This document shows, one piece after another, positions 22,901 through 33,567 of a stretch of DNA of 64,000 bases. The DNA comes from Sesamum alatum. Lineage: Eukaryota > Streptophyta > Magnoliopsida > Lamiales > Pedaliaceae. The notes under the pieces are model-generated. The model made no database searches. It saw only the letters and a program-made list of their open reading frames with translations, and was not told the origin of the DNA. Position 1 is the stretch's first letter. Every line of letters starts with the position of its first letter. The translations under genes were made by a program, and so were the position numbers. The stretch lies in NCBI GenBank assembly GCA_034509735.1, contig JACGWO010000010.1, positions 10,615,193-10,679,192 of the forward strand. The letters are read 5' to 3'.

Positions 22901-25900
22901 CTAAATAGGTATCAATTTTTCCTCAATTGTGAAAGATATATAGTCGTCATGACTTGCATATAGTCTTTTCCGTCAATTTCCTAACAGAAGTTGGCAGGAA
23001 GACTAAAAATAAGATTGTTAGAAATAATATAATTATTTTTTAAATTCATGTAACTAATGAAACTATAAATATACAAAGCCTAAGTTATGAGATGAGACAT
23101 GCAATTTTCCCGTTTATAACTCATATCACATATAAGCTATCATGCATGTACTGCATCAGTAATAAATTTTGATTGTTGAGCAGCAATACGAGCCAACCTC
23201 TAGAAAAATATCTTTATCATTTGAATTTGTATCAAAAGTAGGGCAAAGTTACACTTTTGATTAGTCCCGTGCGAAGGATAGGAAGTTTAATACATTTAGT
23301 CTGTATATTTTACAAAATTTTTAAAATAATTTAAAAATTAGAAAAACTCAATACATTTAGTTCTCATTAATGGTTCTAAATTGAGAAAATTTGACACATT
23401 TATTCTTATTCTTTACGGGATTTATGGAACTAAATATATAAGGTTTTTCAATTTTGTGACCATTTTGAAAATTCTGTAAAACATAAAACTATAACGTGTC
23501 GAGTTTTCTCAATTTTATGATCATTTTAAAAAATTTATAAAGTAGGGAACTAAAAACGCTGAACTTACTATCCTATGGAGTTAAAAGTGTAATTTCTCAA
23601 AAGTTGATCTAGACAGTGAATGACTTGTTCCAAAGAATTCAGACTTTAGAGATGGTGAAAACTCAAACCCCTAATAAGGAAACTGTATGGGAAAGATAAA
23701 GAACACGAAACTATTGAAAAAAAAAACCCCAACATCTTCTGAAAGAAAACGTACGAAAGTCAGAATCACCTACAACCAGAACAGTATCTCACAGAGGTTA
23801 GGACATTCTATGTCAGAACATTTTAGAAAATAAAACCCCGCGATTTGATTTTTAGCGATTATAAATGAAACCCCGCCATTTGATTTCACCACATTATAAA
23901 TGATTACGATTTAACAATAATGGTAAATCAATAATACCTATAAAGGTGAAGTTAAACCAATAAGAAAAATTAAGTTTTGACAATAATTTTTAATTATTTG
24001 AGTTGTGGATAAAATATTTTTCATGGTTTTTAACTATAGTTAATATTTATCATGATTAATTTGTATTTGTCACGATTTTATTTTGACCTTAGTAATTAAT
24101 ATAATAAAAAGTGACATTTCTTCTGGTGTATAATATGGCATCTCATATATCTTATATGAATTATTATTAATTTGGATCTTGTATATACGTGTATATATAT
24201 ACACATAATATATTAAATATAGGATTAAACACATTTTTGTTCTGTAACTTAAATCATTTGGAGTTTTTATCCTTTAACATTCTAGGATAGTATTTTTGTC
24301 CTACATTATTTTAATTTTAGTAATATGAGTCCTTTTTCCGCTGACGTTCACCTCCACCAATGAGAAGGGTGAACTCCGGTAGAAAAATTGACTTCAATCG
24401 TGAAAATTAAAAAAATACATGACCAAAATGCTACTTTAAAAAATTAAATAATAAAAATATGGCAAAAATCAATCAATAGGAACAGTAGCTCCAATTTTAA
24501 AAGGTCGCATGATATACACATGCATTTATCCAGCTAGAAGGGTGAACTTCGTCAAAAAAGGATATTGAAATCGCGAACATATAAAATATGTAGGACCAAA
24601 ATGCTATCCTAAAAAGTTAAAGGACAAAAACGCCAAATAACTTGAATTATAGGATAAAAATACCTTTAAGCCTTAAATATATAATACGTAATGCAATATT
24701 ATTTTGTAATAAAACGTCTTGACTCTTACAACCCTCTTATAACCAAAAAAAATGAAGGGATAATTGCATAAAATCCCCCTGTGTTTTCAAAATTCAACTA
24801 AAAACTCTCGTGTTAAAAATATAGGCAAAAAAAATCTTATATTTTTGGAAATAATGCACACTCTCCCTTATCGTTAGTTGTCACTAACGGTGTTAATTTT
24901 TTTGCCGATTTGCCCATTATGCCCTTGCATTATTAACTATTGATCTTCAACAATGTAAATCAACGGTCCAGATTTTTGAAAATTTAAAAATATATTATAT
25001 ATTTATACATACAATTATATATATTAATATATATATATATACAAAATACATATATATATATATATATATTCAAATTTGGGGACGTCCCGGTGGCGGGTAC
25101 GACCCAAAAGGGGGCGACGGAAGGCGATCTCAGTCACCCAGTGAAGGGCGACCTCCGTCCCCGTCACCCCCTTTTTCAGGGCGACGGAGGTCACCCAGCG
25201 AAGGGGCGACGGCCGTCACCCCCTTTTTGCAGGGGCGACAGAGTCATCGCGAAGTCGTCACCCCCTTTTTTCTTTTTTTTTATTGATTTTTTTTTTGGGT
25301 AAATTTAATATAATAACTTAAATTAATTATGCATTTTTTATATTCATCTACTATATAATATGAAAGTAATTATATATTTAAACATAAAATTTATTTTATG
25401 TTTATTTAATGTAATTTATATATTATTTAATTTTGTAAAATGTGTATAATAATTTAATTTGATGTAATAATTTTTTTATATATATAATATTATGAATATT
25501 AATTGTTTAGTATTTATTATATTTTTATTAGCAAAATTAAAAAAAGTTAAAGAAATAAATTAAAAACAATAAAGAGAAGGACAATAGTATAAGATAGGGG
25601 TAATTTTGTCCTTTTAAAGTGGTCAAAGGCTGAAAATATGTCAAAATGGTATCCCACTCTCATTTGCCTTGCGTGTAGATAACTCTCCGTTTTTTTTAAC
25701 GGAGAGGGTTTTTTTTGCAGGTTTATAATTATAGGGGGTCTTTTTTGACTATTTAATTAACACAAGTAAATTTTTAGCAATTTTCATATAACACAGGGGG
25801 GTGTTATGCAATTTTCCCAAACATGAACCCCCTCGCACAAAAATGTTGTCCGAACAGTGTCCTATATTAGAATAACTAAATAAAATGTCGAGTAGAGACA

Positions 25901-27780
25901 AAAAAACATAGCACTTTAAGAAAACAAGAGCACTTAAGTCAAGATACTGATCATGTTTTAGTCCTATATGCATTATATATATATTGCTGTGAAGAGAATA
26001 AGAACAAAGGTTTAAGAATTAAATACTTCATGAACAGCTTTAAAAGAAATAATTTCAATCAGGACAAAAGAAAAAGCGCAGCACTGCTTTCTCTTATCTT
26101 AATTCGGCCTCCGATTGTGTTTTTCTGACTTTTTTAAGGATACCATATCAAAGCTACCAACCTCATCATCAGGTGAAAATCTTCCAAGAAATTAAATATT
26201 ATTTTAAAAGAAAAAGGACAATTAGAAAAAGAAGAAACGTAACAGAACAAAAGCAAAAGCTGCCCACAAAACAAGAACCCTTTCAATTATTCTTCACAAA
26301 TTGTGGACGTGAGTTTGCATTTCAGGCACCATGCAAAAGGGAAAAGGAAAGCAAAATTCATTAATTTATTCCATGATATATATTTATTGGAAAAAATGCA
26401 AGTAATCTCCATGTGATATTGCTAATGTGCAAATTACACCCCATTGAAAAAATAAATAGCAATTTACCCCCTTGTATTTTTTCAAATGAAGCAATTTACC
26501 CCCTTGTATTTTTCAAAATGAAGCAATTTACCTCCCTACCTAGGGAGGTAAATTGCTTTGTTTTGGAAAATACAGGGGTGTAAATTGCTAATTTTTTCAT
26601 AATGGGGTAATTTGTTCATTCGCAATATCACAGGAGATAAATTGCATTAAACCCTATATATAGATATATATCATAATGTACCTATTCAAATCTACATACG
26701 TGTGTGTACACATGTATATAATTTTTGTTTTAATTATATTGTTAAACGACCATATGATCTAAAAGCTGAAAGTATTAGAGAGGAAAATTATTTAAAATTT
26801 TAATGTTTTATTTAACACATTCAGACCTTGCACACAAAATATTTCTTTTATGTATGGGTGGAAATGAAATCTGAGTTCAGAGCCTCTTGTTTGGTTTCAT
26901 TGATATGATATTATGTTAAATAATTATCTTATTTAAAAATTTAAAATTATTAGAGAGGAGAATAGTTTAACACATATACCTCGAAGAGTTGCTCCACAAT
27001 GTGCTCGCGGGGGAAGGGTAATCGGCATCCTGTGGCGAAGATCCATCGGACGGCCCTCTGGGGTCGATGAATAGCCGCAGCCCCGCCCCATCACCACCAC
27101 TGCCTATTGTTGAGAGATCATCCTCACCAGATCCATCTGAATGCCCTTTGAGAATGAATAAAATTAATTAAATAAATAAAGATCTAGTCAAAATGATTTT
27201 CTAGTGCAAAAAAGTATGGTATGTAATTGACCTATTTAGAGACAATTCAATTAATTAATGAAATGGGTTTGTTAAGAGAACTTAATCTCAGTTTGAAGGA
27301 TAAAATGCTGGCAATTGGAATTATATATATATATTACCTGAGGAAGCTGCAGGCTTGTCAGTGGTTTTAACAGTTCGATACATCTGCATTGGGAAGGATA
27401 TATTCAGACAATTTATGAGAATTAAAAGTCACTAATGATAAAAGTAGAGCAAAAAAAAAACTACTAGCTAGCAACCATTAATTAAAATTTCAGTACTCTT
27501 CCTTCTCTCTATCTCTATATATGTGTTACGCATATATGTGAACTTGATATATATATATATATATATTTCTGTCTCTTCCTTTCTCTCTCTCTCTGTATAT
27601 ATATATATATATGTTATAGGATTTGTATAGGGCTCCTAGTGTAAGTACCGTAAGACTTTGTTCTGGGCTTCTGAGTCATGTCTTGGTTTCATCATTAATA
27701 ACGAGGTTGATGTTTTGATAAGGTAGTAATGAGCTGTATTATTGGGAAATCATGACTTCGCCTTTGTCTCTTTTTTATCA

Positions 27781-27872
<92 letters not shown>

Positions 27873-29111
27873 TCTGGTCAGACTGTCAGCCCAAGACTTC
27901 TCCCCCATTCTTTAATCCATCCATTCATTCACTCTGCATTCATCGGCTACTGTGCCGGAGGAATAGACGGAGAGTCCCCCCCCCTCCCCTCACCCCACCC
28001 CACTCCACAAAAACCAGACATCATAATCCAGATCTCTCTCTCCTTCTCTCTTGTCTGAGAGAGTAAATATGTAAGTATGTTCAATTTGCTCTACCTGTAA
28101 ATGGCTCTTGACATGAGCAAGAGTGAGATCTTTGACATCCATTAGCTCCAGTACTGACTTTGGAGTAGCCCCTAAAAATTGTAAACCAGTCACAAATAAA
28201 ACAACAAAGTGTACTAATCAAACCATAGCAAAGAATTGTATAATGAAAAAAAACCTATTTAATAAAATGGGGGCTAAACACAGATTTTAATTACTTTCAT
28301 GGCCGCCAAGAAGCTCAACTGCATGAACAAACCGGGCGTGAAGGGTGCTCGTCCATCTCATTCTGGGAGCCCTCATGCTGCGCTTTGCCGGCAGCTTCGG
28401 AAGAAATCTTGATCTCATGATCCCATGATGGCACGCTTGATCAAGAGAATGCCCCATACCATACTGATGATGACTGTGGTGATGCTGAGGCTGATACGAG
28501 GAGAGCCCATTATACCTGCCACCACCACCACTACCGCCGCTCGGTATCCGGTAAGCTGCCGTCGCGGACGAGGCATTAGGCCCCGGATTCAAAAATGGCA
28601 TATGATGATCCAAACTACCGGAATAATACTGATGAGAATTAGGAGAGGAAAGCGAGGAACATGAAGGAGTGGATGACCAAGAGGGGTAGGCCGTTTGATA
28701 GAAGCACATCTTTGGATCCTTGGCATGGTCCACAGGCAGGAAAGGGAGCGGTCGGTTCGGATAAACTGGAATACCCTTTATAGGATTCAAGCCATCGGAT
28801 ACATCTAGCAAAGAAACCCCATGATTTATCTGATTCAGTTGGCTATTGGAGTGGCAGATGTTATGATAAGAGCTATGTGGCTGCTCTTCTTGATGAGCTC
28901 TTCCTCCACCGAAGCACCGGATTTCGTCGGTCGCTGGATTAGCCAAAGAGAGCTCAATCAAGGAGTTGCAGCAGCTCCTGGGCTTGGCCGAATTCGTGGA
29001 AAGATCGAAGCCCGAAGCTACTTCACTCACGGTGTTGGGTGGACTAATGTGGAGAGAGAGATCAGGTACTGGCTTTGAGGAGGGCTCTATGAAAATCCCT
29101 TCTAAGGGCAT
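19957..29111 (-). CDS. KAN1: KANADI1-like GARP transcription factor, six exons
   Basis: KANADI proteins are nuclear repressors that specify abaxial (lower-side) identity in lateral organs. Exons (minus strand): 29111-28295, 28171-28095, 27383-27338, 27145-26980, 21091-20989, 20079-19957; all introns are GT-AG and phases fit, giving 443 residues. Residues 1-22 (MPLEGIF..., PVPDLSLHIS) hold an EAR-like DLSLHI. NPIKGIPVYPNRPLPF matches a KAN1-specific block. The GARP domain spans about 247-301 (RAPRMRWTSTLHARF, GGHE|RATPKSVLELMDVKD, AHVKSHLQ|MYRTVKTTDKP). Exon 5 gives SSREVWLQTN; exon 6 gives SPSLEFTLG and ends EKEQN. The start is supported by an in-frame TAA nine bases upstream. Intron 4 (5888 bp) and intron 5 (909 bp) are packed with repeats. 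Arabidopsis KAN1 is similar in order and somewhat shorter. The KAN1 clade call is recognition from memory, not alignment. Confidence 0.93.
20173..20700 (+). mobile_element. CACTA-like MITE in KANADI intron 5
   Basis: Begins CACTAGAAAAAAAGGAATTT followed by CTACGGTTAAT. A foldback (20219-20469) interrupts it. It resumes with TGTTTAACCGTGGTTAATAG and ends near ATAGTATAGCGAAAAGTCA. The same family, inverted, occurs at 30000-30636 and in a diverged form at 23840-24140. Confidence 0.6.
20219..20469. mobile_element. Foldback element nested in the intron 5 MITE
   Basis: The left arm (GGGAAAAATGCAATTAC) is mirrored by the right arm (CAAATTGCATTTAACCCT). Inner CCCCCTGT / ACAGGGGG phrases pair as well. 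It belongs to the GCAATTTACC family. Confidence 0.65.
20708..20963. mobile_element. Foldback element in intron 5, 25 bases from exon 5
   Basis: Inverted phrases TGCAATCTACTCCTC / GAGGGTTATTTGCG and CAATTTATCTCCC / GAGATAAATTGC surround a centre near 20815. Its right edge is close to the exon 5 donor (20988-20987), so it may influence that splice site. Confidence 0.55.
21740..22185. mobile_element. Foldback element, family F, copy 1 (KANADI intron 4)
   Basis: The left end (AAATGTATTTTTGGTC, CGTAACTTAGGTCATTTGG) mirrors the right end (ACCTAAGTTATAGGACC, AAAAATACATTT). Two internal GAGAAGG(A/G)TGAACTCC blocks (21880, 22060) are direct repeats. A second copy lies at 24221-24672. Confidence 0.65.
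22622..22892 (+). mobile_element. tRNA-derived SINE with a 24-bp target-site duplication (KANADI intron 4)
   Basis: The body begins with a tRNA-like head: an A-box-like GTGGTTAAGGTTGAGG near 22636 and a B-box-like GGGGTCGAACTCC near 22673. An unrelated AT-rich part follows, and it ends in ATTCAAAAAAAAAA. The 24 bases at 22598-22621 recur at 22893-22916 with a single difference (AAATAGATATC against AAATAGGTATC). This is the structure of a SINE copied by LINE machinery. It is not a functional tRNA: the cloverleaf is incomplete. Confidence 0.85.
22917..23839. other. KANADI intron 4 stretch without a recognised element
   Basis: A weakly repetitive part at 23260-23590 carries phrases such as AAAACTCAATACATTTAG and 'GTCGAGTTTTCTCAATTTTATG', suggesting a decayed inverted repeat. 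Otherwise no gene, RNA gene or clear element was seen. Confidence 0.4.
23840..24140 (-). repeat. Diverged CACTA-like MITE copy (KANADI intron 4)
   Basis: Shares ATAAATGATTACG, GGTAAATCAATA, ACTATAGTTAATATTTATC and GTCACGATTTTATTTTGACC with the copy at 30000-30636 in the same order. The terminal CACTA-type ends are not intact (right end near TTCTTCTGGTGT). Confidence 0.45.
24221..24672. mobile_element. Foldback element, family F, copy 2 (KANADI intron 4)
   Basis: The same organisation as 21740-22185: GATTAAACACATTTTTGTTC at the left, its inverse at the right (GGATAAAAATACCTTTAAGCC), and internal GAGAAGGGTGAACTCC and GAAGGGTGAACTTC blocks. Both copies have similar length (about 450 bp). Confidence 0.65.
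24757..25818. mobile_element. Long foldback element with a GC-rich minisatellite core (KANADI intron 4)
   Basis: The outer ends are inverted: GATAATTGCATAAAATCCCC (24759) and GGGGTGTTATGCAATTTTCC at the right. The core 25076-25275 is GC-rich and made of two to three units sharing GTCACCCCCTTTTT (25163, 25215, 25257) and GGCGACGGAGGTCACCC-type phrases. It is flanked on both sides by AT-rich sequence including (AT)n near 25030-25070. The open frame across the core (25090-25302) looks repeat-derived. Confidence 0.65.
26389..26653. mobile_element. Foldback of the GCAATTTACC family (KANADI intron 4)
   Basis: AGCAATTTACCCCCTTGTAT and its inverse GGTAAATTGC / ACAGGGGTGTAAATTGC flank a centre near 26540 (CTCCCTACCTAGGGAG). 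Outer ends AAAAAATGCAAGTAATC and GATAAATTGCATTAAACCCT mirror each other. Confidence 0.65.
27546..27612. repeat. (TA)n and mixed dinucleotide tracts, KANADI intron 2
   Basis: Two TA runs separated by a CT-rich segment. They lie between exons 2 and 3 and are likely polymorphic. Confidence 0.8.
27783..27869 (+). repeat. (TC)n microsatellite, 87 bases, KANADI intron 2
   Basis: An uninterrupted TC-dinucleotide run (GA on the transcribed strand) between exons 2 and 3. It creates a long spurious open frame on the plus strand. A tract this long is prone to length polymorphism. Confidence 0.95.
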
Positions 29112-29830
29112 TTTTCTTTAATTTCTCCTGATTTCTTGATGACTTTTTCTCTTTTATTTTTGTAGTCTTGAAATAAAAGTCAAATGAGCAAAAACACACG
29201 GACAGGAAAAGGGAACAGAGATTGACAAATCTTCCAAACAGGAGAAGATTTTGTAGTAACAGCTTAAATTCCTTTGAAGAGTGTCGTACAGTAAAGTCTT
29301 GAGAAAGACCTAGGTATTCTATAAAGGCTAAAGATGGCTGAATAGTAGTGTCTGAGAGAGAAGTGAAGTAAAGCAAAAGAATGGAAGCTCTCTCTCTCTC
29401 TCTCTCCTTTATCTTTTCACCACCAAATCCAAATTGATGTCAGAATCCACGCACAAAAACCCTTAGTTTTCTTGGTTGGTTCTTTGAGATTTGTGGAAGG
29501 GATTACATTCTCTTACAGAGGTTGTGTAAAAGTTGTGAAAAGACAATGGTCGTGTATGCTTCAAACGCTAAAGGAGAGAACCCCCAAAGAAAGAAAGAAA
29601 GAGCGTTGAAACTCTTTTACACCTCTTGAAGTTGAGAAAGAAGTGAGCGAAAATTCAGAGGAAAAGATGAGGAATTCCAGGAAAGGAGAAGAGGGAGGAG
29701 GGGAGGGTGGGGAGGGTGGGGTGGGGGTTGAGGATTTGGTGTCTGGTGTAATTCCTCGAGAGTATATCTCGGAAAATGACACTAGAACGAGGCCTCTCCT
29801 TCACTAGTCAAAACAAGCTAATAAATAAAG
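29112..29830 (-). promoter_or_regulatory. Probable 5' leader and proximal promoter of the KANADI gene
   Basis: This stretch is free of recognisable transposons. It contains a (CT)n run at 29390-29407 (GA on the gene strand), a G/A-rich block near 29680-29725 and, at 29826-29834 on the gene strand, a weak TTTATTTATTAG A/T box. An open frame beginning ATG at 29376 runs out of frame past the main start to 29062. The transcription start and a possible leader intron cannot be fixed from sequence alone. Confidence 0.4.
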
Positions 29831-29999
29831 AGAAATTGCAATTTTGGTCCTCAAGTACAAGTACAAGAGAGTGTCATTTTTTATTCATTTAAAATTTATT
29901 TTAGAACAAGATAATAATTTTAAAGAGTAGCATATTGGGAACTTTTATTTATCATCAGAAATTACAAATTTGGCCGGAAAATGTTTAGTATGTCCCGTA

Positions 30000-30636
30000 C
30001 AAAAAAAATTGACTTTTCGCTATACTATAAATGATTACGGGTCAAAAATTATGATAAATCAATACTAGGGCAAAATACATTTTTGGTCCCGTAAGATTAG
30101 GGCATTATTTGTTTTGATACCACAACTTAAGTAGGTGGTTGTTTTAGTCTCATAAAACACGTTTTTTTCAATTTTTTTGTCCCATAAAACACGATTTCAA
30201 TTTTTTTGGTCCCAAAAATGACATGATATTTTGGGACCAAAAAACTGAAAAACGTGACATTTTGGGACCAAAAAAACTGAAAAAACGTGTTTTATGTGAC
30301 TAAAACAACCACCTATCTAAGTTGTGGTACCAAAACAAATAATGCCTTAGTCTTACGGGATCAGCAAGCATTTACTCCATCAATACTATTAACCACGGTT
30401 AAATAAAATCAATGCAAAAACGTGAATTTTTACCACAGTTAATCGATATTTGGTATGATTTTTAGCCATAGTCAAAACATATGTCATTGTTTTGAATATG
30501 ACTGATATTTTAACCACACTTGTAGGAACCACAGCTAATAACCGTTGCAAAGCTGCAATTAATTTGTATTAGCTACGATTTTTTCTTTTGATCGTAGTAA
30601 TTAATCGTAGCAAAAAATAAAAATATTTTTCTAGTG
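30000..30636 (-). mobile_element. CACTA-like MITE upstream of KANADI, split by a foldback
   Basis: On the minus strand it begins CACTAGAAAAATATTTTTAT (30636 downward), then GCTACGATTAATTACTACG, and ends near GTATAGCGAAAAGTCAATTT at about 30010. The foldback 30068-30375 is inserted in it. It is the same family, opposite orientation, as the intron 5 copy. The TNP-independent CACTA-type end suggests mobilisation by another element. Confidence 0.6.
30068..30375. mobile_element. Short foldback element nested in the MITE
   Basis: Phrases such as AAAACACGTTTTTTTCA and GGTGGTTGTTTTAG on the left are mirrored by TGAAAAAACGTGTTTTATG and CTAAAACAACCACC on the right, giving a nearly perfect hairpin of about 130 bases per arm centred near 30220. 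Confidence 0.75.
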
Positions 30637-30957
30637 GTGTCATGTGACGGTAGCAAATTTGAAACATTTTCTGCCCAAATTAATAGTTTTTGGCGACAAA
30701 TTTATTTTTTCCTATGTTAGTATTTTAGATTATTGTCCTTCATTTTCAAATAAATTACAAGTGGACGAAAATGGCACTTTTCCCATTAATAGAAGACAAA
30801 GAAAAAGGGGTTAATAAAACAAGAAAGAAATTATTAAAGCATAAAAAGATAGATTGTCACTTTTGCATTATTTCCTTCTTTCCCCGTAGACGACGGGTTA
30901 AAAAATCTTGAAACAGAAAGTAACCCCTACTCTTATGTGATTCCTTCCAACACCAAC

Positions 30958-31002
30958 ACCCCCCCCCCCCCCCCCTCGCTTCTCTCTCTCTCTCTCTCTC
31001 TC
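30958..31002. repeat. Poly-C tract followed by (CT)n
   Basis: A run of C (about 30960-30975) is followed by a CT run. It lies about 1.9 kb upstream of the KANADI start. The open frame across it (30857-31135) has no recognisable domain. Confidence 0.85.
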
Positions 31003-31275
31003 TTCCTGCCCGTACAGGGGTAGACATACAGACAGAAAAAAATAAACTCACACGAACACACATCATTTCTTTTTTTCTCTTTTTCTTTCTTAAGTTGAGT
31101 TTGTGGAAGGACATTACATAAAATCCCACTTTCATGTTAAGAATGGGCAGACCACTGCTGCATTGTGTTGCAAAATCATGTGCTTTTGACTCCCCTGAAT
31201 ATTACTTGTCTTTTTTAGCCTAGCGAGTTTCATGATGGAATTTAAATTACTTAAAAAAAATACATTTTTGATTAG

Positions 31276-31480
31276 GGAAAAATGCAATTACCCCCTTGTG
31301 ATATGCAAAATGTGCAAAAAACCCCATGTAAAAAAATAAATAGCAATTTACCCCCTATATTTAAAAAAATGAAGCAAAAAACCCCCTAAAAATGGAACAA
31401 ACAACCCCCTGTAAGGTGAAATTTTTTTTGCAACCATAATAATTAATCGTAACAAAAATTTATATTTTTTTCTAGTGTAG
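31276..31480. repeat. Half foldback fused to a CACTA-like MITE end
   Basis: 31276-31420 carries GAAAAATGCAATTACCCCC-type phrases of the GCAATTTACC family in one orientation only. From about 31430 the sequence matches the end of the CACTA-like MITE (AATTAATCGTAACAAAAAT ... TTTTTTCTAGTGTAG). Confidence 0.5.
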
Positions 31481-31980
31481 ACACACATCCGAAGGAACTC
31501 AAATCTATGATCCACACAAACTTAATTGTTCATAAAATCTGAGCCTAAATTACTAGGCTAAAACATGGTTGATGGACACACATTATAATATTGAAGGTCA
31601 CAAGCTATACGTATTATATTTGATACCTGTGGACACTAATGTAAGAAGATAGTGTAGAAAGTAGAGCCAATGAGTTGAGTGGGAGACCTACAAATTAAGG
31701 GGTGTGTTTGTTTGCGAATACTAGTGCACATGTTATAGATTTAGCATGTGCCTAAACCCACATTATCTTCTAAATGCCCCTTTCATACTCCCAAATATTC
31801 CCTTCCAATCTTTCAACAACTTTGTCTGGCATCTTAGGTTTTATTATGTCTTCCTCCACATGAAACCCTCATTCAAGTTAATGTTTTGGGCCTTTATTTT
31901 TCAAAACCCTAGGCTGAATCAAAGGGTAACAATATATTATTTTACTCATGGGGATCCTTAACTCTCTTCATATTCAGAAC
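31481..31980. other. Unique-looking intergenic stretch
   Basis: Includes an open frame at 31746-31961 with no known motif. Nothing else was recognised. Confidence 0.35.
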
Positions 31981-31984
31981 CCTA

Positions 31985-32410
31985 TAATATATATATTTAT
32001 ATACAAAATATGATTTAAATGACAATTTTATCACTAAATATATATATTAAGTGATAATATTTTTTATCTTGTCATTATATAATTATTAGCTAGTGATAAA
32101 AATTGTGTATGAAATTGTCACTAAATACAATTAGTGACACATCTATATATAGTGACAATAATTATTTGTTGTCACTAGATTGTCAGTATACATGAGTCAC
32201 TAATTATATTTAGTGACAATTTTGTGTGCATTTTTTGTCACGAATTCTTACTAATAACAATTTTATCAAATAATAATAATTATTAAAACCATAAAATTCA
32301 TTATTGTGAAAAAGTAAATATTCTTATTGTCACTAAATATATTTAATTAGTGAAAATATTAAAATTGTCACTTACCTTTTTTTTCGTTAATCTTCTATTT
32401 TCTTCTAGGG
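31985..32410. repeat. MITE-like element rich in TTTAGTGACAATT motifs
   Basis: Repeated TAGTGACA / TGTCACTA phrases in both orientations (for example near 32030, 32125, 32140, 32180, 32210, 32330) resemble CACTA-type subterminal repeats. The right side ends near TTCTTCTAGGGATATATAA. A similar, foldback-interrupted relative lies at about 33485-33568 and 33950-34000. Confidence 0.45.
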
Positions 32411-32854
32411 ATATATAATATATAATAAAATCTAACTTAGAAAAATTTATACTATTGGTCCTCATCCACTGCATGTGGCCATTAAATATTTTTTGGTTGG
32501 AGGAAAAATTGCCATGTTTTCTAATTTGGCAATGCTCGTTTTTTTTTGGGGGGGGGGGGGGGGGAGGGAATAACTACCTTGAGGGAAAAAACAAATCTAG
32601 AAATAAATTAAGGCAAAGGAAATGGTGATATCTCTCCTTCTCACAAAAATTGGATCCAATTCTTCTCATAGATTTAAGTTTGTGAGAGAAGGGCGAAATC
32701 ACCCTTTCTTGCCTAATTTCCTTCAATATTTGTTTATTTTCCTCAAAGGTAGTTATATATCCTGTCCAAATAGTTGCCAAGTTGAAAAACGCACTAATTT
32801 TCACTCCAGCCAAAAGTACTTAAAAGTCACTATTGACATAGAAATATATATTTT

Positions 32855-33482
32855 GGGCTAAAATTACTTTTTTCGTCCCATAAAGAAAGGACTTTTCCAA
32901 TTCAGTCCCACGCCTTACGAGATTTCTGATTTTATTCTATTTTTAGACGAAAAGTTGCCAACTTAGTCCCAGACCCCATTTTCCATCAAGTTTTAATGGA
33001 ATGACGGAGACCCCGCTAAATGGCTGTTAACGTTGGAGGAAAATCGCACACGTGATTCTCACGTGATTTGTCTGTTCATTCCACCCCCAAATCAAACATC
33101 AAGTCCCCCTCCCCCCCAAAGTCTAAAAGTCTCTTTAGCCATTCCCTTTCAAATCGCTTGTGATAACTGATTTGACATCCACATCTAAGAACAAGCTTCA
33201 AGCCCTTGGATCAAAATTCGGAGAGAAGAATCATGGGATTACATCCAAATCAGAGATTGTATCCACTTTTCTTTTTTAACCAATAAACTCCATTTATCCT
33301 TATTTTTCTTGTCTCGTAATTATTTTTGCAGACACGAAATTTTATGCGAACAGTCACGTGCCCTACGCCATTAAAAAACAAACGAAAACATGGATGAGAA
33401 CCAAAAGTGCGAATTTTTATAAGTTACTGGATCAAAAGTAAACAAGACCTAGCTTATGGGACTAAAAATATTATTTCCCCTA
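32855..33482. mobile_element. Foldback element
   Basis: GGGCTAAAATTACTTTTTTC and CGTCCCATAAAG at the left mirror CTTATGGGACTAAAAATATT at the right. The centre contains CACGTGATTCTCACGTG, a G-box-like pair. No coding sequence. Confidence 0.5.
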
Positions 33483-33567
33483 ATAGTATCTATTAAAACC
33501 ATGAATATTGTGGCAAAATAAAAATTCTTTTCACTAAATATATGAAACAAGTGGTCATATTAAAATG

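Noticed and set aside
25090..25302. 70-codon open frame in a GC-rich block
   Set aside because: It crosses minisatellite-like repeats inside a foldback element, with no known motif.
27752..28066. Long plus-strand open frame rich in Ser-Leu
   Set aside because: It is a translation of the (TC)n microsatellite running antisense through KANADI intron 2.
30857..31135. 92-codon minus-strand open frame upstream of KANADI
   Set aside because: It translates poly-C and (CT)n tracts; no domain or splice evidence links it to the gene.
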